The translations under genes were made by a program, and so were the position numbers. Positions 20,947-28,530 of a stretch of DNA of 64,000 nucleotides are shown here, piece after piece. Numbering within the stretch: the first letter of the stretch is position 1; each line of letters opens with the position of its first letter. Under the pieces are notes generated by a model that saw nothing but the letters and a program-made list of their open reading frames with translations, made no database searches and had not been told where the DNA came from. The stretch spans positions 2,459,466 to 2,523,465 of the forward strand of contig NZ_JH651379.1 in the NCBI RefSeq assembly GCF_000260115.1. Direction: 5' to 3'. The stretch comes from Galbibacter orientalis DSM 19592 (GTDB taxonomy: Bacteria > Bacteroidota > Bacteroidia > Flavobacteriales > Flavobacteriaceae).

Positions 20947-21384
20947 TTAAAAAGGCTTATCACCTGAAACCGTTAACCCCATAGATCTTGCTGTTCCTGC
21001 AACCATGCTCATAGCAGATTCTACAGTAAACGCATTAAGATCTTGCATTTTGTCTTCTGCGATAGCTTTTACTTGATCCCAAGTAACGCTAGCAACCTTT
21101 TTACGGTTTGGCTCTCCAGAACCCTTTTTAACCTTAGCCGCTTCCATTAGCTGAACTGCCGCTGGCGGTGTCTTAATTACAAAGTCGAATGATTTGTCTT
21201 TGTAAACGGTGATAGCAACAGGTAATACTTTACCTTGTTTGTCCTGTGTACGAGCATTAAACTGCTTACAGAACTCCATGATGTTAACACCGGCAGCACC
21301 TAGAGCGGGTCCAACCGGTGGCGACGGATTCGCAGCACCTCCCCTAACTTGTAGCTTAACTACTTTACTAACTTCTTTTGCCAT
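20947..21384 (-). CDS. rplK: 50S ribosomal protein uL11
   Basis: A GTPase-centre protein binding the 1070 region of 23S rRNA, 145 aa. It has the N-terminal Pro-rich [16 protein letters not shown] loop and the C-terminal rRNA-binding helix region ([10 protein letters not shown]). It also has the [10 protein letters not shown] motif. It lies 73 nt downstream of nusG and directly before rplA. Confidence 0.98.
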   Translation of the reverse strand: MAKEVSKVVKLQVRGGAANPSPPVGPALGAAGVNIMEFCKQFNARTQDKQGKVLPVAITVYKDKSFDFVIKTPPAAVQLMEAAKVKKGSGEPNRKKVASVTWDQVKAIAEDKMQDLNAFTVESAMSMVAGTARSMGLTVSGDKPF

Positions 21385-21457
21385 TGTTTTTGTTCAATTT
21401 AAAATTTGAATCGCCTTATCTAATGGAAGCAAGACGAATCTATATAATGTGTAACAA

Positions 21458-22009
21458 TTATACTTTCTCTACCTGCATATAACTCAACTCTAATGGTGTT
21501 TTTCTTCCGAAAATCTTAACCATTACCTCAAGCTTACGCTTCTCTTCATTTACTTTTTCAACAGTTCCATTAAATCCATTAAAAGGACCATCTATAACTT
21601 TTACTGTTTCTCCTAAAACATAAGGAATAGCAACATTATCTGTTTTAACAGATAACTCATCCACTTTTCCTAACATTCTATTTACTTCAGATTTTCTCAA
21701 TGGAACAGGATCTCCTCCTTTTACTTCACCAAGAAAACCTATAACTCCAGTTATAGATTTAATAACATGAACTATTTCCCCTCCTAAATTAGCTTTCACC
21801 ATTACATAGCCAGGGAAGTAAACTCGTTCTTTATTTATCTTTTTACCATTACGTATCTGAATCACCTTCTCTGTAGGCACTAATACTTCATCTACATAAT
21901 CTGAATACCCAAGGCGAGCTATATCTTGTTCTATGTAGCCTTTAACTTTATTTTCCTGACCACTCACAGCCCTTACTACATACCACTGTTTTGCCAACGC
22001 TTCTGCCAT
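21458..22009 (-). CDS. nusG: transcription termination/antitermination factor NusG
   Basis: Binds RNA polymerase and couples transcription to Rho or the ribosome. At 183 aa the N-terminal NGN domain starts with KQWYVVRAVSGQENKVK and has the VYFPGYVMV strand. The C-terminal KOW domain carries VIDGPFNGFNGTVEKVN. It is located between secE (24 nt upstream) and rplK, as in most bacteria. Confidence 0.98.
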   Translation of the reverse strand: MAEALAKQWYVVRAVSGQENKVKGYIEQDIARLGYSDYVDEVLVPTEKVIQIRNGKKINKERVYFPGYVMVKANLGGEIVHVIKSITGVIGFLGEVKGGDPVPLRKSEVNRMLGKVDELSVKTDNVAIPYVLGETVKVIDGPFNGFNGTVEKVNEEKRKLEVMVKIFGRKTPLELSYMQVEKV

Positions 22010-22033
22010 TGCAATACTCGTCTTTAAATATTA

Positions 22034-22219
22034 TTAATTAATTGCACCGAAATAAAGCTTGATAAGCTTAGCTAAAGCTGTATCAACGCCCCAAACAGCT
22101 AACGAAAAAAGTATAGAGAAAACAGCAACAACAACCATTAGGTTCTGTCCCTCAGCCCATGATGGCCAAGTAACATTCGCTCTTAACTCTTCGAATGATT
22201 CCTTTATATAATTTACCAT
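22034..22219 (-). CDS. secE: preprotein translocase subunit SecE
   Basis: A small single-helix subunit of the SecYEG channel, 61 aa. The amphipathic segment ESFEELRANVTWPSWAE precedes a single transmembrane helix (about residues 27-47). This is the short single-span form, not the three-helix enterobacterial form. It lies between tRNA-Trp and nusG. Confidence 0.96.
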   Translation of the reverse strand: MVNYIKESFEELRANVTWPSWAEGQNLMVVVAVFSILFSLAVWGVDTALAKLIKLYFGAIN

Positions 22220-22242
22220 TTTTACTCTATATATTTTTTTTG

Positions 22243-22313
22243 CACGGGTGGAGAGATTCGAACTCCCATCAACGGTTTTGGAGACCGGTATTCTACCCTT
22301 GAACTACACCCGT
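22243..22313 (-). tRNA. tRNA-Trp (anticodon CCA)
   Basis: Cloverleaf on the minus strand: the acceptor arm ACGGGTG pairs with CACCCGT, the anticodon loop is CTCCAAA with anticodon CCA, and the T-arm has GTTCGAATC. The discriminator is G. CCA is not encoded. It lies between tuf and secE, as in many bacteria, and is probably part of the same primary transcript. Confidence 0.97.
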
Positions 22314-22328
22314 TTATTCAAGTTCAAA

Positions 22329-22356
22329 GGCGTCTAGCTTATAAAAACTAGACACC
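22329..22356 (-). promoter_or_regulatory. hairpin between tuf and tRNA-Trp
   Basis: A 9-bp stem (GGTGTCTAG with CTAGACGCC, one G-U pair) with a 10-nt loop in the minus-strand RNA, 26 nt after the tuf stop. No strong U tract follows, so it may be a processing site or a weak terminator that separates tuf from the downstream tRNA and secE-nusG. Confidence 0.55.
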
Positions 22357-22382
22357 CTTAAAACTTGTATATTATAATGAAA

Positions 22383-23570
22383 TTAGTCTAAAATTTCAGT
22401 AACCTGTCCAGCTCCTACTGTTCTACCTCCTTCACGGATAGCGAAACGTAGACCTTTGCTTAATGCAATTGGCTGAAGTAATTCAACTGTAATAGTTAAG
22501 TTATCACCAGGCATAACCATCTCAACTCCATCAGGTAAAGAAATAGTACCTGTTACGTCAGTTGTACGTACGTAGAACTGTGGACGGTAGTTGTTATGGA
22601 ATGGAGTGTGACGTCCACCTTCTTCTTTTTTAAGAACGTAAACCTCTGCTTTAAATTTAGCGTGAGGAGTTACAGAACCTGGCTTACAGATAACCATACC
22701 TCTTTTGATATCAGTTTTCTCAATACCTCTTAAAAGAATACCTACGTTATCTCCAGCTTCACCTCTATCTAATATTTTACGGAACATCTCAACCCCTGTA
22801 ATAGTAGAAGTTAATTTTTCAGCTCCCATACCGATAATATCAACACCTTCTCCAGTTTTAGCAACTCCAGATTCGATACGTCCAGTAGCAACTGTACCAC
22901 GACCTGTAATTGTAAATACATCCTCGATTGGCATTAAGAAATCTTTATCGATATCTCTAACTGGTAATTCAATCCACTCATCAACAGCTTCCATCAACTT
23001 CATTACAGAGTCAACCCATTTTTGCTCACCATTTAAAGCACCAAGAGCAGAACCTGGAATTACAGGACCATTATCTCCATCATACTCGTAGAAAGAAAGT
23101 AATTCTCTTACCTCCATATCAACAAGCTCTAAAAGCTCCTCATCATCAACCATATCAACTTTATTCAAGAAAACAACGATTCTAGGAACCCCTACCTGAC
23201 GTCCTAAAAGGATGTGCTCACGAGTTTGTGGCATTGGACCATCTGTAGCAGCAACTACCAAAATAGCACCGTCCATTTGAGCAGCACCTGTTACCATGTT
23301 CTTTACGTAATCCGCGTGACCAGGACAGTCAACGTGAGCGTAGTGACGATTAGCAGTTTGGTACTCTACGTGAGAAGTATTAATTGTGATACCTCTTTCT
23401 TTTTCTTCAGGAGCGTTATCGATAGAATCGAATGAACGTGCATCAGAAAGACCAGCATCTGCCAATACTTTAGTGATAGCAGCAGTTAAAGTAGTTTTAC
23501 CGTGATCTACGTGTCCAATAGTACCTATATTTAAGTGTGGTTTGGAACGATCAAAAGTTTCCTTTGCCAT
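22383..23570 (-). CDS. tuf: elongation factor Tu
   Basis: The GTPase that delivers aminoacyl-tRNA to the ribosome, 395 aa. The P-loop GHVDHGKTT is at residues 18-26, and [25 protein letters not shown] and SALGALNG follow. Domains 2 and 3 ([40 protein letters not shown]) are intact. It is preceded by four tRNA genes in the same order as the E. coli thrU-tyrU-glyT-thrT-tufB cluster and is probably transcribed with them. Confidence 0.98.
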   Translation of the reverse strand: MAKETFDRSKPHLNIGTIGHVDHGKTTLTAAITKVLADAGLSDARSFDSIDNAPEEKERGITINTSHVEYQTANRHYAHVDCPGHADYVKNMVTGAAQMDGAILVVAATDGPMPQTREHILLGRQVGVPRIVVFLNKVDMVDDEELLELVDMEVRELLSFYEYDGDNGPVIPGSALGALNGEQKWVDSVMKLMEAVDEWIELPVRDIDKDFLMPIEDVFTITGRGTVATGRIESGVAKTGEGVDIIGMGAEKLTSTITGVEMFRKILDRGEAGDNVGILLRGIEKTDIKRGMVICKPGSVTPHAKFKAEVYVLKKEEGGRHTPFHNNYRPQFYVRTTDVTGTISLPDGVEMVMPGDNLTITVELLQPIALSKGLRFAIREGGRTVGAGQVTEILD

Positions 23571-23626
23571 GATTTAATAATTTTAATCTTAGTTATATAT
23601 TAGTGTTCAAATTTAAACGCAACAAG

Positions 23627-23698
23627 AGCCAATGACGAGAATTGAACTCGTGACCTCTTCCTTACCAAGGAAGCGCTCTACCCCTGAGCTACACCGGC
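23627..23698 (-). tRNA. tRNA-Thr (anticodon GGT)
   Basis: Cloverleaf on the minus strand: acceptor GCCGGTG with CATTGGC, anticodon stem CTTCC/GGAAG enclosing TTGGTAA, so anticodon GGT; T-arm GTTCAATTC. It is the last tRNA before tuf. Confidence 0.96.
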
Positions 23699-23866
23699 TT
23701 GAAAATTCAAGCTTCAAGTTTAAAAATTGCTTTTTAAAAAATCACCTCAATCAACAACCATAAACTCAAAGTACTAGAATAAGAGAGGAGAACACACCTT
23801 ATTTTCTTAAGATTAGTCTCATCTCTATTTTTAAACTTAAGCCTAAACTCAAGCCATTCTGTTTTG

Positions 23867-23939
23867 AGCGGGAGACGAGGTTCGAACTCGCGACATTCAG
23901 CTTGGAAGGCTGACGCTCTACCAACTGAGCTACTCCCGC
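23867..23939 (-). tRNA. tRNA-Gly (anticodon TCC)
   Basis: Cloverleaf on the minus strand: acceptor GCGGGAG/CTCCCGC, anticodon stem TCAGC/GCTGA enclosing CTTCCAA (anticodon TCC), T-arm GTTCGAACC. The 168-nt spacer to the next tRNA-Thr has no clear feature. Confidence 0.96.
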
Positions 23940-23982
23940 ATTCACAATTCTAAAATAAATAAGAATCGATTTGCATTTTTTG

Positions 23983-24064
<82 letters not shown>

Positions 24065-24237
24065 AATAAAGCATTTTGGAATTAAAAAGAAGTTAATCAT
24101 AACCACTTTTTATTTAAAATTCCGAGCGCAAAAGTAATTAATTCTTTTCAATTAATCACTATTTTTTTATCTTTTTTTTGAAGATAAATTTTACGCTTCT
24201 AAAAATCATCAAGTTATCAAAAAACTAAAACTTTTTG

Positions 24238-24311
24238 AGCCGATGGAGGGACTCGAACCCACGACCTGCTGATTACAAATCAGCTGCTCTAGCCAGCTGA
24301 GCTACATCGGC
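24238..24311 (-). tRNA. tRNA-Thr (anticodon TGT)
   Basis: Cloverleaf on the minus strand: acceptor GCCGATG/CATCGGC, anticodon stem GCTGA/TCAGC enclosing TTTGTAA (anticodon TGT), T-arm GTTCGAGTC. It is the first of the four tRNAs upstream of tuf. Confidence 0.96.
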
Positions 24312-24399
24312 TTTTCAGTAAAAAAGTCCGCTATTTCTAACGGACTGCAAATGTATATAAATTATTCTTTTTACAAAACAAATTACGAAAAATTTTTAC

Positions 24400-24702
24400 T
24401 TATATATAAGCACGTAATTTTTGCTTTCTTTTTTTTAACGACCTTTCTAAGGAACTAGCAGCACTATCTACTGCTTCTTCAAAAGTTTTACACTGTTTCT
24501 TTACTATGTATTCATCCCCAGGAACATGCACTTTAATCTCGGCTATTTTATTCTCCTTAACACTTGTGTTTTGAACCTTTAAATACACGTCTGAATGGAC
24601 GACTTTGTCATAATAGTGGTCTAATTTATCCAATCTCTTTTGAATAAAATTTAACAATTTTTGATCCACATTAAAGTTTACAGATTGTGTGTTTACTTCC
24701 AT
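24400..24702 (-). CDS. hpf: ribosome hibernation promoting factor (short HPF/YfiA type)
   Basis: A 100-residue basic protein with the HPF/RaiA fold: the NFNVDQKLLNFIQKRLDKLDHYYDKV helix region, KVQNTSVKENKIAEIKVHVPG, and a Lys/Arg-rich C-terminus. It binds the 30S decoding centre and stabilises inactive ribosomes in stationary phase. It lacks the C-terminal dimerisation domain of long HPF. It lies between xerC and the tRNA-tuf cluster, a common flavobacterial order. Confidence 0.9.
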   Translation of the reverse strand: MEVNTQSVNFNVDQKLLNFIQKRLDKLDHYYDKVVHSDVYLKVQNTSVKENKIAEIKVHVPGDEYIVKKQCKTFEEAVDSAASSLERSLKKRKQKLRAYI

Positions 24703-24779
24703 TTCCTTTAAAATTTAAGGTTAAACAATACTCCCAATTAAATGGGCTCTACAGCTTCGATGATTTTCATCGAACATCA

Positions 24780-24905
24780 AACTAACTCATAATATATAAT
24801 TATGTTTCTCACTAAGTGAGATTAGAATACTCCAAAGCTTGCTTCGAAATGTTTTCTTTTGGTTTTTCCTTCCTACATCTCTTGAGCTTGCTCTGAGGTA
24901 ATTTA
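24780..24905 (-). repeat. diverged copy of dispersed repeat R1
   Basis: Read on the minus strand this spacer contains TTACCTCAGAGCAAGCTCAA, then AGGAAGGAAAA, CATTTCGA and TAGAGCCCATTTAATTGGG. This follows the order of blocks in repeat copy A at 5566, with many changes. It lies between hpf and xerC. The call rests on block order, not close identity. Confidence 0.4.
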
Positions 24906-25796
24906 TTTTTTTCTATTTCGCGGATGCGCCTCTCCGTATTGCTTTTTCAATTCTGCTATACTATTATGTGTATAAACTTGTGTTGAAGCTAAACTAGAAT
25001 GCCCTAATAATTCTTTTACTGAATTTAAATCTGCTCCATCATTCAATAAATGTGTTGCAAATGTATGCCTAAGAATATGCGGACTCTTCTTTAGTTTTGT
25101 TGACGCCTTACTAAAGTACTTATTTATTGTTCTATAAACAAGACTTTCATATATTTTATCACCACTTTTAAGAAGAAATAAAGAGTCTTTTGTATCCTCA
25201 TTAACATAATCGTTTCTTACCGCTATATATTTTTTTATTGAAGATTCTATTGACACCATAAGCGGGATAAATCTTTCTTTATTACGCTTCCCTAAAACCT
25301 TAATGGTTTTATTGGCAAAATCTATATCCTGAAGTTTCAAATTAACCAATTCAATACGCCGCATTCCTGTGGCATAAAAAAGCGCTATCATTAATTTATC
25401 TCGAATCCCTTCAAAATCTTCTCCAAACTCCATTTCATCTAAAACCTGTGTCATCTCATTTTTAGAAAAAGGAACTTCAATTTTTTTTGCAGTTTTTAAA
25501 GCTTTGTGTTTTGCTAACGGATTAACCGTAATCTGATTTGTTTTCAACAGAAATTTATAATACGCCTTAAGCGATGCTACTTTTCTATTTATACTCCTAT
25601 TATTTAAACCACTATCTACTAATAGAACAATCCAAGAACGGATTTGGGAGTAATTTACATTTTCAAGCGTATGCTCCTCAAAAGTAGAAATACAATAATC
25701 TAAAAAAGACTGAAGATCATTTTTATATGCCAACACTGTATGCTTTGAATAATTTTTTTCAAGCTGAAGATAATCGAGAAATTTAGCAAATGGCAT
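24903..25796 (-). CDS. xerC: tyrosine recombinase XerC/XerD type
   Basis: A site-specific recombinase for chromosome dimer resolution at dif, 297 aa, the standard length. The N-terminal SAM-like core-binding domain (KFLDYLQLEKNYSKHTVLAYKNDL) is followed by the catalytic domain with Arg in ATGMRRIEL, HILRHTFATHLL, LLGHSSLASTQVYTH (His) and the nucleophile Tyr in that last motif. Housekeeping context (hpf, tRNA, tuf) and the family-typical length argue against a mobile-element integrase. A Cre-like XerC versus XerD distinction cannot be made here. Confidence 0.92.
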   Translation of the reverse strand: MPFAKFLDYLQLEKNYSKHTVLAYKNDLQSFLDYCISTFEEHTLENVNYSQIRSWIVLLVDSGLNNRSINRKVASLKAYYKFLLKTNQITVNPLAKHKALKTAKKIEVPFSKNEMTQVLDEMEFGEDFEGIRDKLMIALFYATGMRRIELVNLKLQDIDFANKTIKVLGKRNKERFIPLMVSIESSIKKYIAVRNDYVNEDTKDSLFLLKSGDKIYESLVYRTINKYFSKASTKLKKSPHILRHTFATHLLNDGADLNSVKELLGHSSLASTQVYTHNSIAELKKQYGEAHPRNRKK

Positions 25797-25859
25797 TACT
25801 TATGAGTTTATATCAAAGATACAAATTTTGAATCACGCATTCACCAAAGCTAGCACTAC

Positions 25860-26568
25860 TCATAAAAAAGATACATTGCCAAACAATAGAAACCATACTA
25901 TTGCCCCTATCCCTCCTCCTAGTACACCTGACGCTATAAATAGTACTCTATTACTTTTCTTTATAAAAATCAAAAAAGACATACATGATATTATTCCACC
26001 TAACACACCCAAAACAATAGGAAAGACTCCCAATGAAACTTCTGATGATATAGACAATTTTAATTCATCTCCTCCATAAATAAAATTAGTAACCCCTAAT
26101 CCATATAGCATTATAGACAAGCATAGATTAAAAGGCATTCTTAGCCAGAAAAGGCTTAAATAAAAAAAAAATAACAGTATATGGTTTCGACTTAAAAAAT
26201 AAAACAACTAAAAAACCTAAGGTTCCAATCATAGCTGTTGTAAAAACTCCAGAAGAAACTATTAAAAAACGCTCTTTATTTAATTTACGCATCAATTCAA
26301 TTCGGCGTTCTTTTAAAGGGAAGTCTGCTCCTTCAATTATCTCATCCTTATACTGCTCATAAATATTTTCAAATTCCTTATGAAATTCTGTTGTATCATA
26401 AGAAACATAACTAAAATGAAATTTAGGATTATACCCTAAAAATTTAGCCATTACATAATGCCCATATTCATGCGTCATCACTCCTATAATAAATGAAGCA
26501 ACAAACATAAAAGCATTTTTAAAGAAAAAATACTTTCTTTCACCCTCTTTTAAATTGATATTAAACAT
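25860..26568 (-). pseudogene. M50-like membrane metalloprotease, split by a homopolymer frameshift
   Basis: Two adjoining frames on the minus strand form one protein. The first (26568-26128) has a membrane helix with zinc motif HEYGH (residues 33-37), then a soluble stretch and a second helix. It ends in KNAF after reading through a run of ten T (26162-26171 on the + strand as A). In the next frame the coding continues (LSLFWLRMPFNL..., 26207-25860) with further helices. One fewer T would give one frame of about 235 residues. HEXXH plus hydrophobic helices fits the M50/site-2 protease class loosely. It may be a real phase-variable or broken gene, or a sequencing error. Confidence 0.65.
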
Positions 26569-26659
26569 AATAGTTAAATAAAATTAACTCTTTTAAGAAC
26601 AATCTATTCAAATTCCAAACAAGCTTTTCGAATCAATCTTAATATAATCTATTTTTTCA

Positions 26660-26780
26660 ATCAACTACCTCGAGGCAAGCTTATGAAATATTCAAAGGAA
26701 ACAAATTAAACCCATTTCGATGCAGAGTACTTCGGCAAACTCAGTACAGGCTCTAGGGAATTAAACCCTCAATGAGGGAT
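26660..26780 (+). repeat. dispersed intergenic repeat R1, copy B
   Basis: Starts ATCAACTACCTCGAGGCAAG as copy A and C do, has the block CCCATTTCGA, an AGAG...CTCT hairpin, and ends CCCTCAATGAGGGAT. Its end is fused to the left part of the MITE-like repeat that follows. Confidence 0.8.
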
Positions 26781-26975
26781 AAAAGTTAACGGAATTTATT
26801 AGACCCCACTACATCAAGGCTCAATGGAGGTTTTCAAAATAGACTCCTCACTATTAATTAAAAAAGGATTTCAGTAATGTTATTTCTATTAAATGCTTCT
26901 TTTTTGATAGATAAGAATTAGTCTTAGTTTTTTTCTTGTAGCGAAGCGGTCTTGTATTTTTACTCCGACATTAAT
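26781..26975 (+). repeat. MITE-like repeat M1, copy 1 (left end lost)
   Basis: About 195 bp closely similar to 52743-52946, including ACAGAATTTATTGGAC-like, AGGTTTTCAAGATAGAC-like and GAAGCGGTCTTATATTTTTA-like blocks. The right end is TTTTACTCCGACATTAATGA. The left terminal repeat seen in copy 2 is missing; it is replaced by the end of repeat R1, joined at GATAAAAG. Confidence 0.75.
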
Positions 26976-27026
26976 GAAAGTCCTTATACAAAACGTATAA
27001 TCTATATGTTTTATATAAACAAAAAA

Positions 27027-27050
27027 ATCCCGCTTCTAACGAAACGGGAT
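27027..27050 (-). terminator. intrinsic terminator of rpsU
   Basis: Stem ATCCCG/CGGGAT with a 12-nt inner segment, followed on the minus-strand RNA by seven U. It lies 27 nt after the rpsU stop. Confidence 0.85.
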
Positions 27051-27076
27051 GTATTTATTTTAAGTAGAAAAAAGCC

Positions 27077-27271
27077 TTATACTTCTTCCTGATCTCTTAA
27101 ATTTTGAACGTAAGCTGCTTTTTGAATTTGCGCTCTCTTCTCTACTGAAGGTTTTGTAAATTGCTTACGGCTACGTAGCTGACGCATCGTACCAGTTTTA
27201 TCAAATTTACGCTTGTAACGCTTAAGCGCTCTGTCTATATTTTCTCCTTCTTTTATTGGTATAATTAACAT
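27077..27271 (-). CDS. rpsU: 30S ribosomal protein bS21
   Basis: A small, very basic protein (64 aa) of the 30S platform near the anti-Shine-Dalgarno end of 16S rRNA. It has the family core EGENIDRALKRYKRKFDKTGT followed by a basic helix and KRAQIQKAAY. In Flavobacteriia, bS21 is known to help occlude the anti-Shine-Dalgarno sequence. Its own mRNA here carries an almost full-length Shine-Dalgarno, unlike its neighbours, which suggests autoregulation of the kind proposed for this class. It is monocistronic with its own terminator. Confidence 0.95.
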   Translation of the reverse strand: MLIIPIKEGENIDRALKRYKRKFDKTGTMRQLRSRKQFTKPSVEKRAQIQKAAYVQNLRDQEEV

Positions 27272-27276
27272 AAGTT

Positions 27277-27291
27277 GACCACCTCCTTTCT
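27277..27291 (-). promoter_or_regulatory. extended Shine-Dalgarno of rpsU
   Basis: The minus strand reads AGAAAGGAGGTGGTC, complementary over 14 of 15 positions to the 3' end of 16S rRNA, placed 5-7 nt before the rpsU ATG. It is the only Shine-Dalgarno of this strength in the window, whose other genes mostly lack one. Confidence 0.85.
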
Positions 27292-27507
27292 TTTATGGCG
27301 GCAAAGATAAAAATTAATTTAAAATGAAAAATAAAAAAATAAAAAAAATATCGCTCCTTAAAACCTGTTAATCAGAAATTAAACTCCCTCGATATAGACT
27401 CACTATTACTTAAAAATAGAAAACCTCATTGTTACGCAAACGTCGGAATAGTTAAATCTCAATTATGATTAACAAAAATCAATAGCGCCCTAAATAATTA
27501 TTGCTGT

Positions 27508-27771
27508 TCATTTTTTAAATAATTCCTCATATCCGCTTTTACATATTTCAGTAAGATATTTTTCTTGAATTAGTGAATTCTCTAATAAACTATGAATATT
27601 CTGTTTGTAAATCAGTTCTCCCTCAATTGGATCGATTTCTGTTATTAATTGGTTGTGTCTGATTTCAGAGCATAATTCAAACTTCTCGTCTGCTATTAAG
27701 TCAGTTGTGTTTTTTATTGAACCACAAGCTGTGATTAAAGTTAGAATTATTATTTGAAGTAGTTTTTTCAA
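27508..27771 (-). CDS. small lipoprotein, unknown, TTG start
   Basis: An 87-residue lipoprotein with basic MKK, a hydrophobic core and lipobox LITAC at Cys16. The rest is charged, with no recognised domain. The only possible start is TTG at 27771, as the frame contains no ATG. It begins 8-14 nt after the right edge of an attC-like site, so it may be the next gene in a cassette series. Function is unknown. Confidence 0.55.
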   Translation of the reverse strand: MKKLLQIIILTLITACGSIKNTTDLIADEKFELCSEIRHNQLITEIDPIEGELIYKQNIHSLLENSLIQEKYLTEICKSGYEELFKK

Positions 27772-27778
27772 TGTTGTA

Positions 27779-27908
27779 GGTAACGTTTAGTATATGAAAA
27801 ATAGGCGATTTCGAAGCACTAAACATTCGGTTAAACACATATTTTAATACGAGCCGAAAGCCTTGATTTTATTACTATTCCGCCTATTTTTTATATACAT
27901 TGTTGTGG
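27779..27908 (-). repeat. attC-like site A
   Basis: An inverted repeat with 17-bp inner arms (16 of 17 matched: TATATGAAAAATAGGCG against its partner at 27881-27897). The outer ends are CCACAAC at the hydrolase side and CGTTACC at the lipoprotein side, with a folded spacer of about 73 nt between the arms. The last codons of the hydrolase (NNVYKK and stop) lie inside the arm. The structure resembles integron attC sites. Confidence 0.6.
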
Positions 27909-28429
27909 TGTCGTTTTATTATTTTGCTGCTTAAATGTTCAGCGAATTGAGTTTCGCAATAGACTTGATGTCCTTTATCTGATAGGACTTCATATTCAAG
28001 TTCCATATTTTCAAACCATTCTACCGTAGGTTTATATTCGTCATTTTTCCCAAAGTAAAGTTCTAAATTTCCTTTAGGTCTTTCAGTTTCATTTCTAAGT
28101 CTTGTTGATGAGACACAGACTAATGACTTAATATTATCAGTTTTAAGACCGAAATTCCAAGCAATTGTTCCACCAATGCTAAATGCAAGAATATTCACCT
28201 TTTGCTTTTCACTCTCTACAAGTTTGTCTATTGCTTTTTCTATACCACCACTTATAAACTGTTTGTGTAAGTTTTCTTGAGTATAATTTGCTACATCAAT
28301 TTGTCCAAGTTCGCAACTGTCGTAGAACAAAATATCAAATTCTGTCTCTAAAATTCGAGTATAATTAATTAACCATTCAGATTTTTCCCTTCCCCACAAA
28401 TCTGAAATTATTATTATTCGTTCTTTCAT
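27884..28429 (-). CDS. alpha/beta hydrolase family protein in a putative cassette
   Basis: About 181 aa from the ATG at 28429; an upstream in-frame GTG at 28453 lies inside the recombination-site core and is a poor start. The nucleophile elbow is AFSIGG (Ser in ILAFSIGGTIAWNFG), a catalytic Asp candidate lies in FGKNDEY, and the His candidate is in SDKGHQVY. This is a minimal alpha/beta hydrolase; the substrate is unknown. It is flanked by attC-like palindromes on both sides, with a very short 5' untranslated part, as integron gene cassettes have. Confidence 0.75.
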   Translation of the reverse strand: MKERIIIISDLWGREKSEWLINYTRILETEFDILFYDSCELGQIDVANYTQENLHKQFISGGIEKAIDKLVESEKQKVNILAFSIGGTIAWNFGLKTDNIKSLVCVSSTRLRNETERPKGNLELYFGKNDEYKPTVEWFENMELEYEVLSDKGHQVYCETQFAEHLSSKIIKRHHNNVYKK

Positions 28430-28449
28430 AAATGCTTTTTTCAAATGCA

Positions 28450-28524
28450 CCACAACTACGCTCTAAACATAACTATAAAAAGCTTCTATAAGATTTATGA
28501 TAAACGTTTAGGACGGAGTTAAAC
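28450..28524 (-). repeat. attC-like site B
   Basis: Imperfect inverted repeat (12 of 15 matched: AACTACGCTCTAAAC, 28454-28468, against 28506-28520). The outer heptamers read GTTTAAC (fits RYYYAAC) at one end and GTTGTGG at the other, on the minus strand. It follows the acyl-CoA dehydrogenase stop by 7 nt and precedes the hydrolase start. Confidence 0.55.
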
Positions 28525-28530
28525 AAAAAC

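Larger units (their letters stand above)
26569..27076. other. 508-nt gap before rpsU: two fused repeats plus rpsU terminator
   Basis: There is no gene here. The gap holds repeat R1 copy B (26660-26780), directly joined to a MITE-like repeat (26781-26975), and then the terminator hairpin of rpsU (27027-27050). Confidence 0.7.

Noticed and set aside
23700-23866. Hidden RNA gene in the tRNA-Thr to tRNA-Gly spacer
   Set aside because: No cloverleaf, long stem or conserved motif could be seen.
24903-25796. Tyrosine recombinase as the integrase of a mobile element or of the attC-like cassette
   Set aside because: Length, domain layout and housekeeping neighbours fit XerC/XerD. It lacks the extra integron-integrase patch as far as can be seen, and no attachment-site repeats flank it.
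27360-27507. Third attC-like site after the small lipoprotein
   Set aside because: Pairing between the two sides is weak and no outer heptamers match, so it was not listed as a site.
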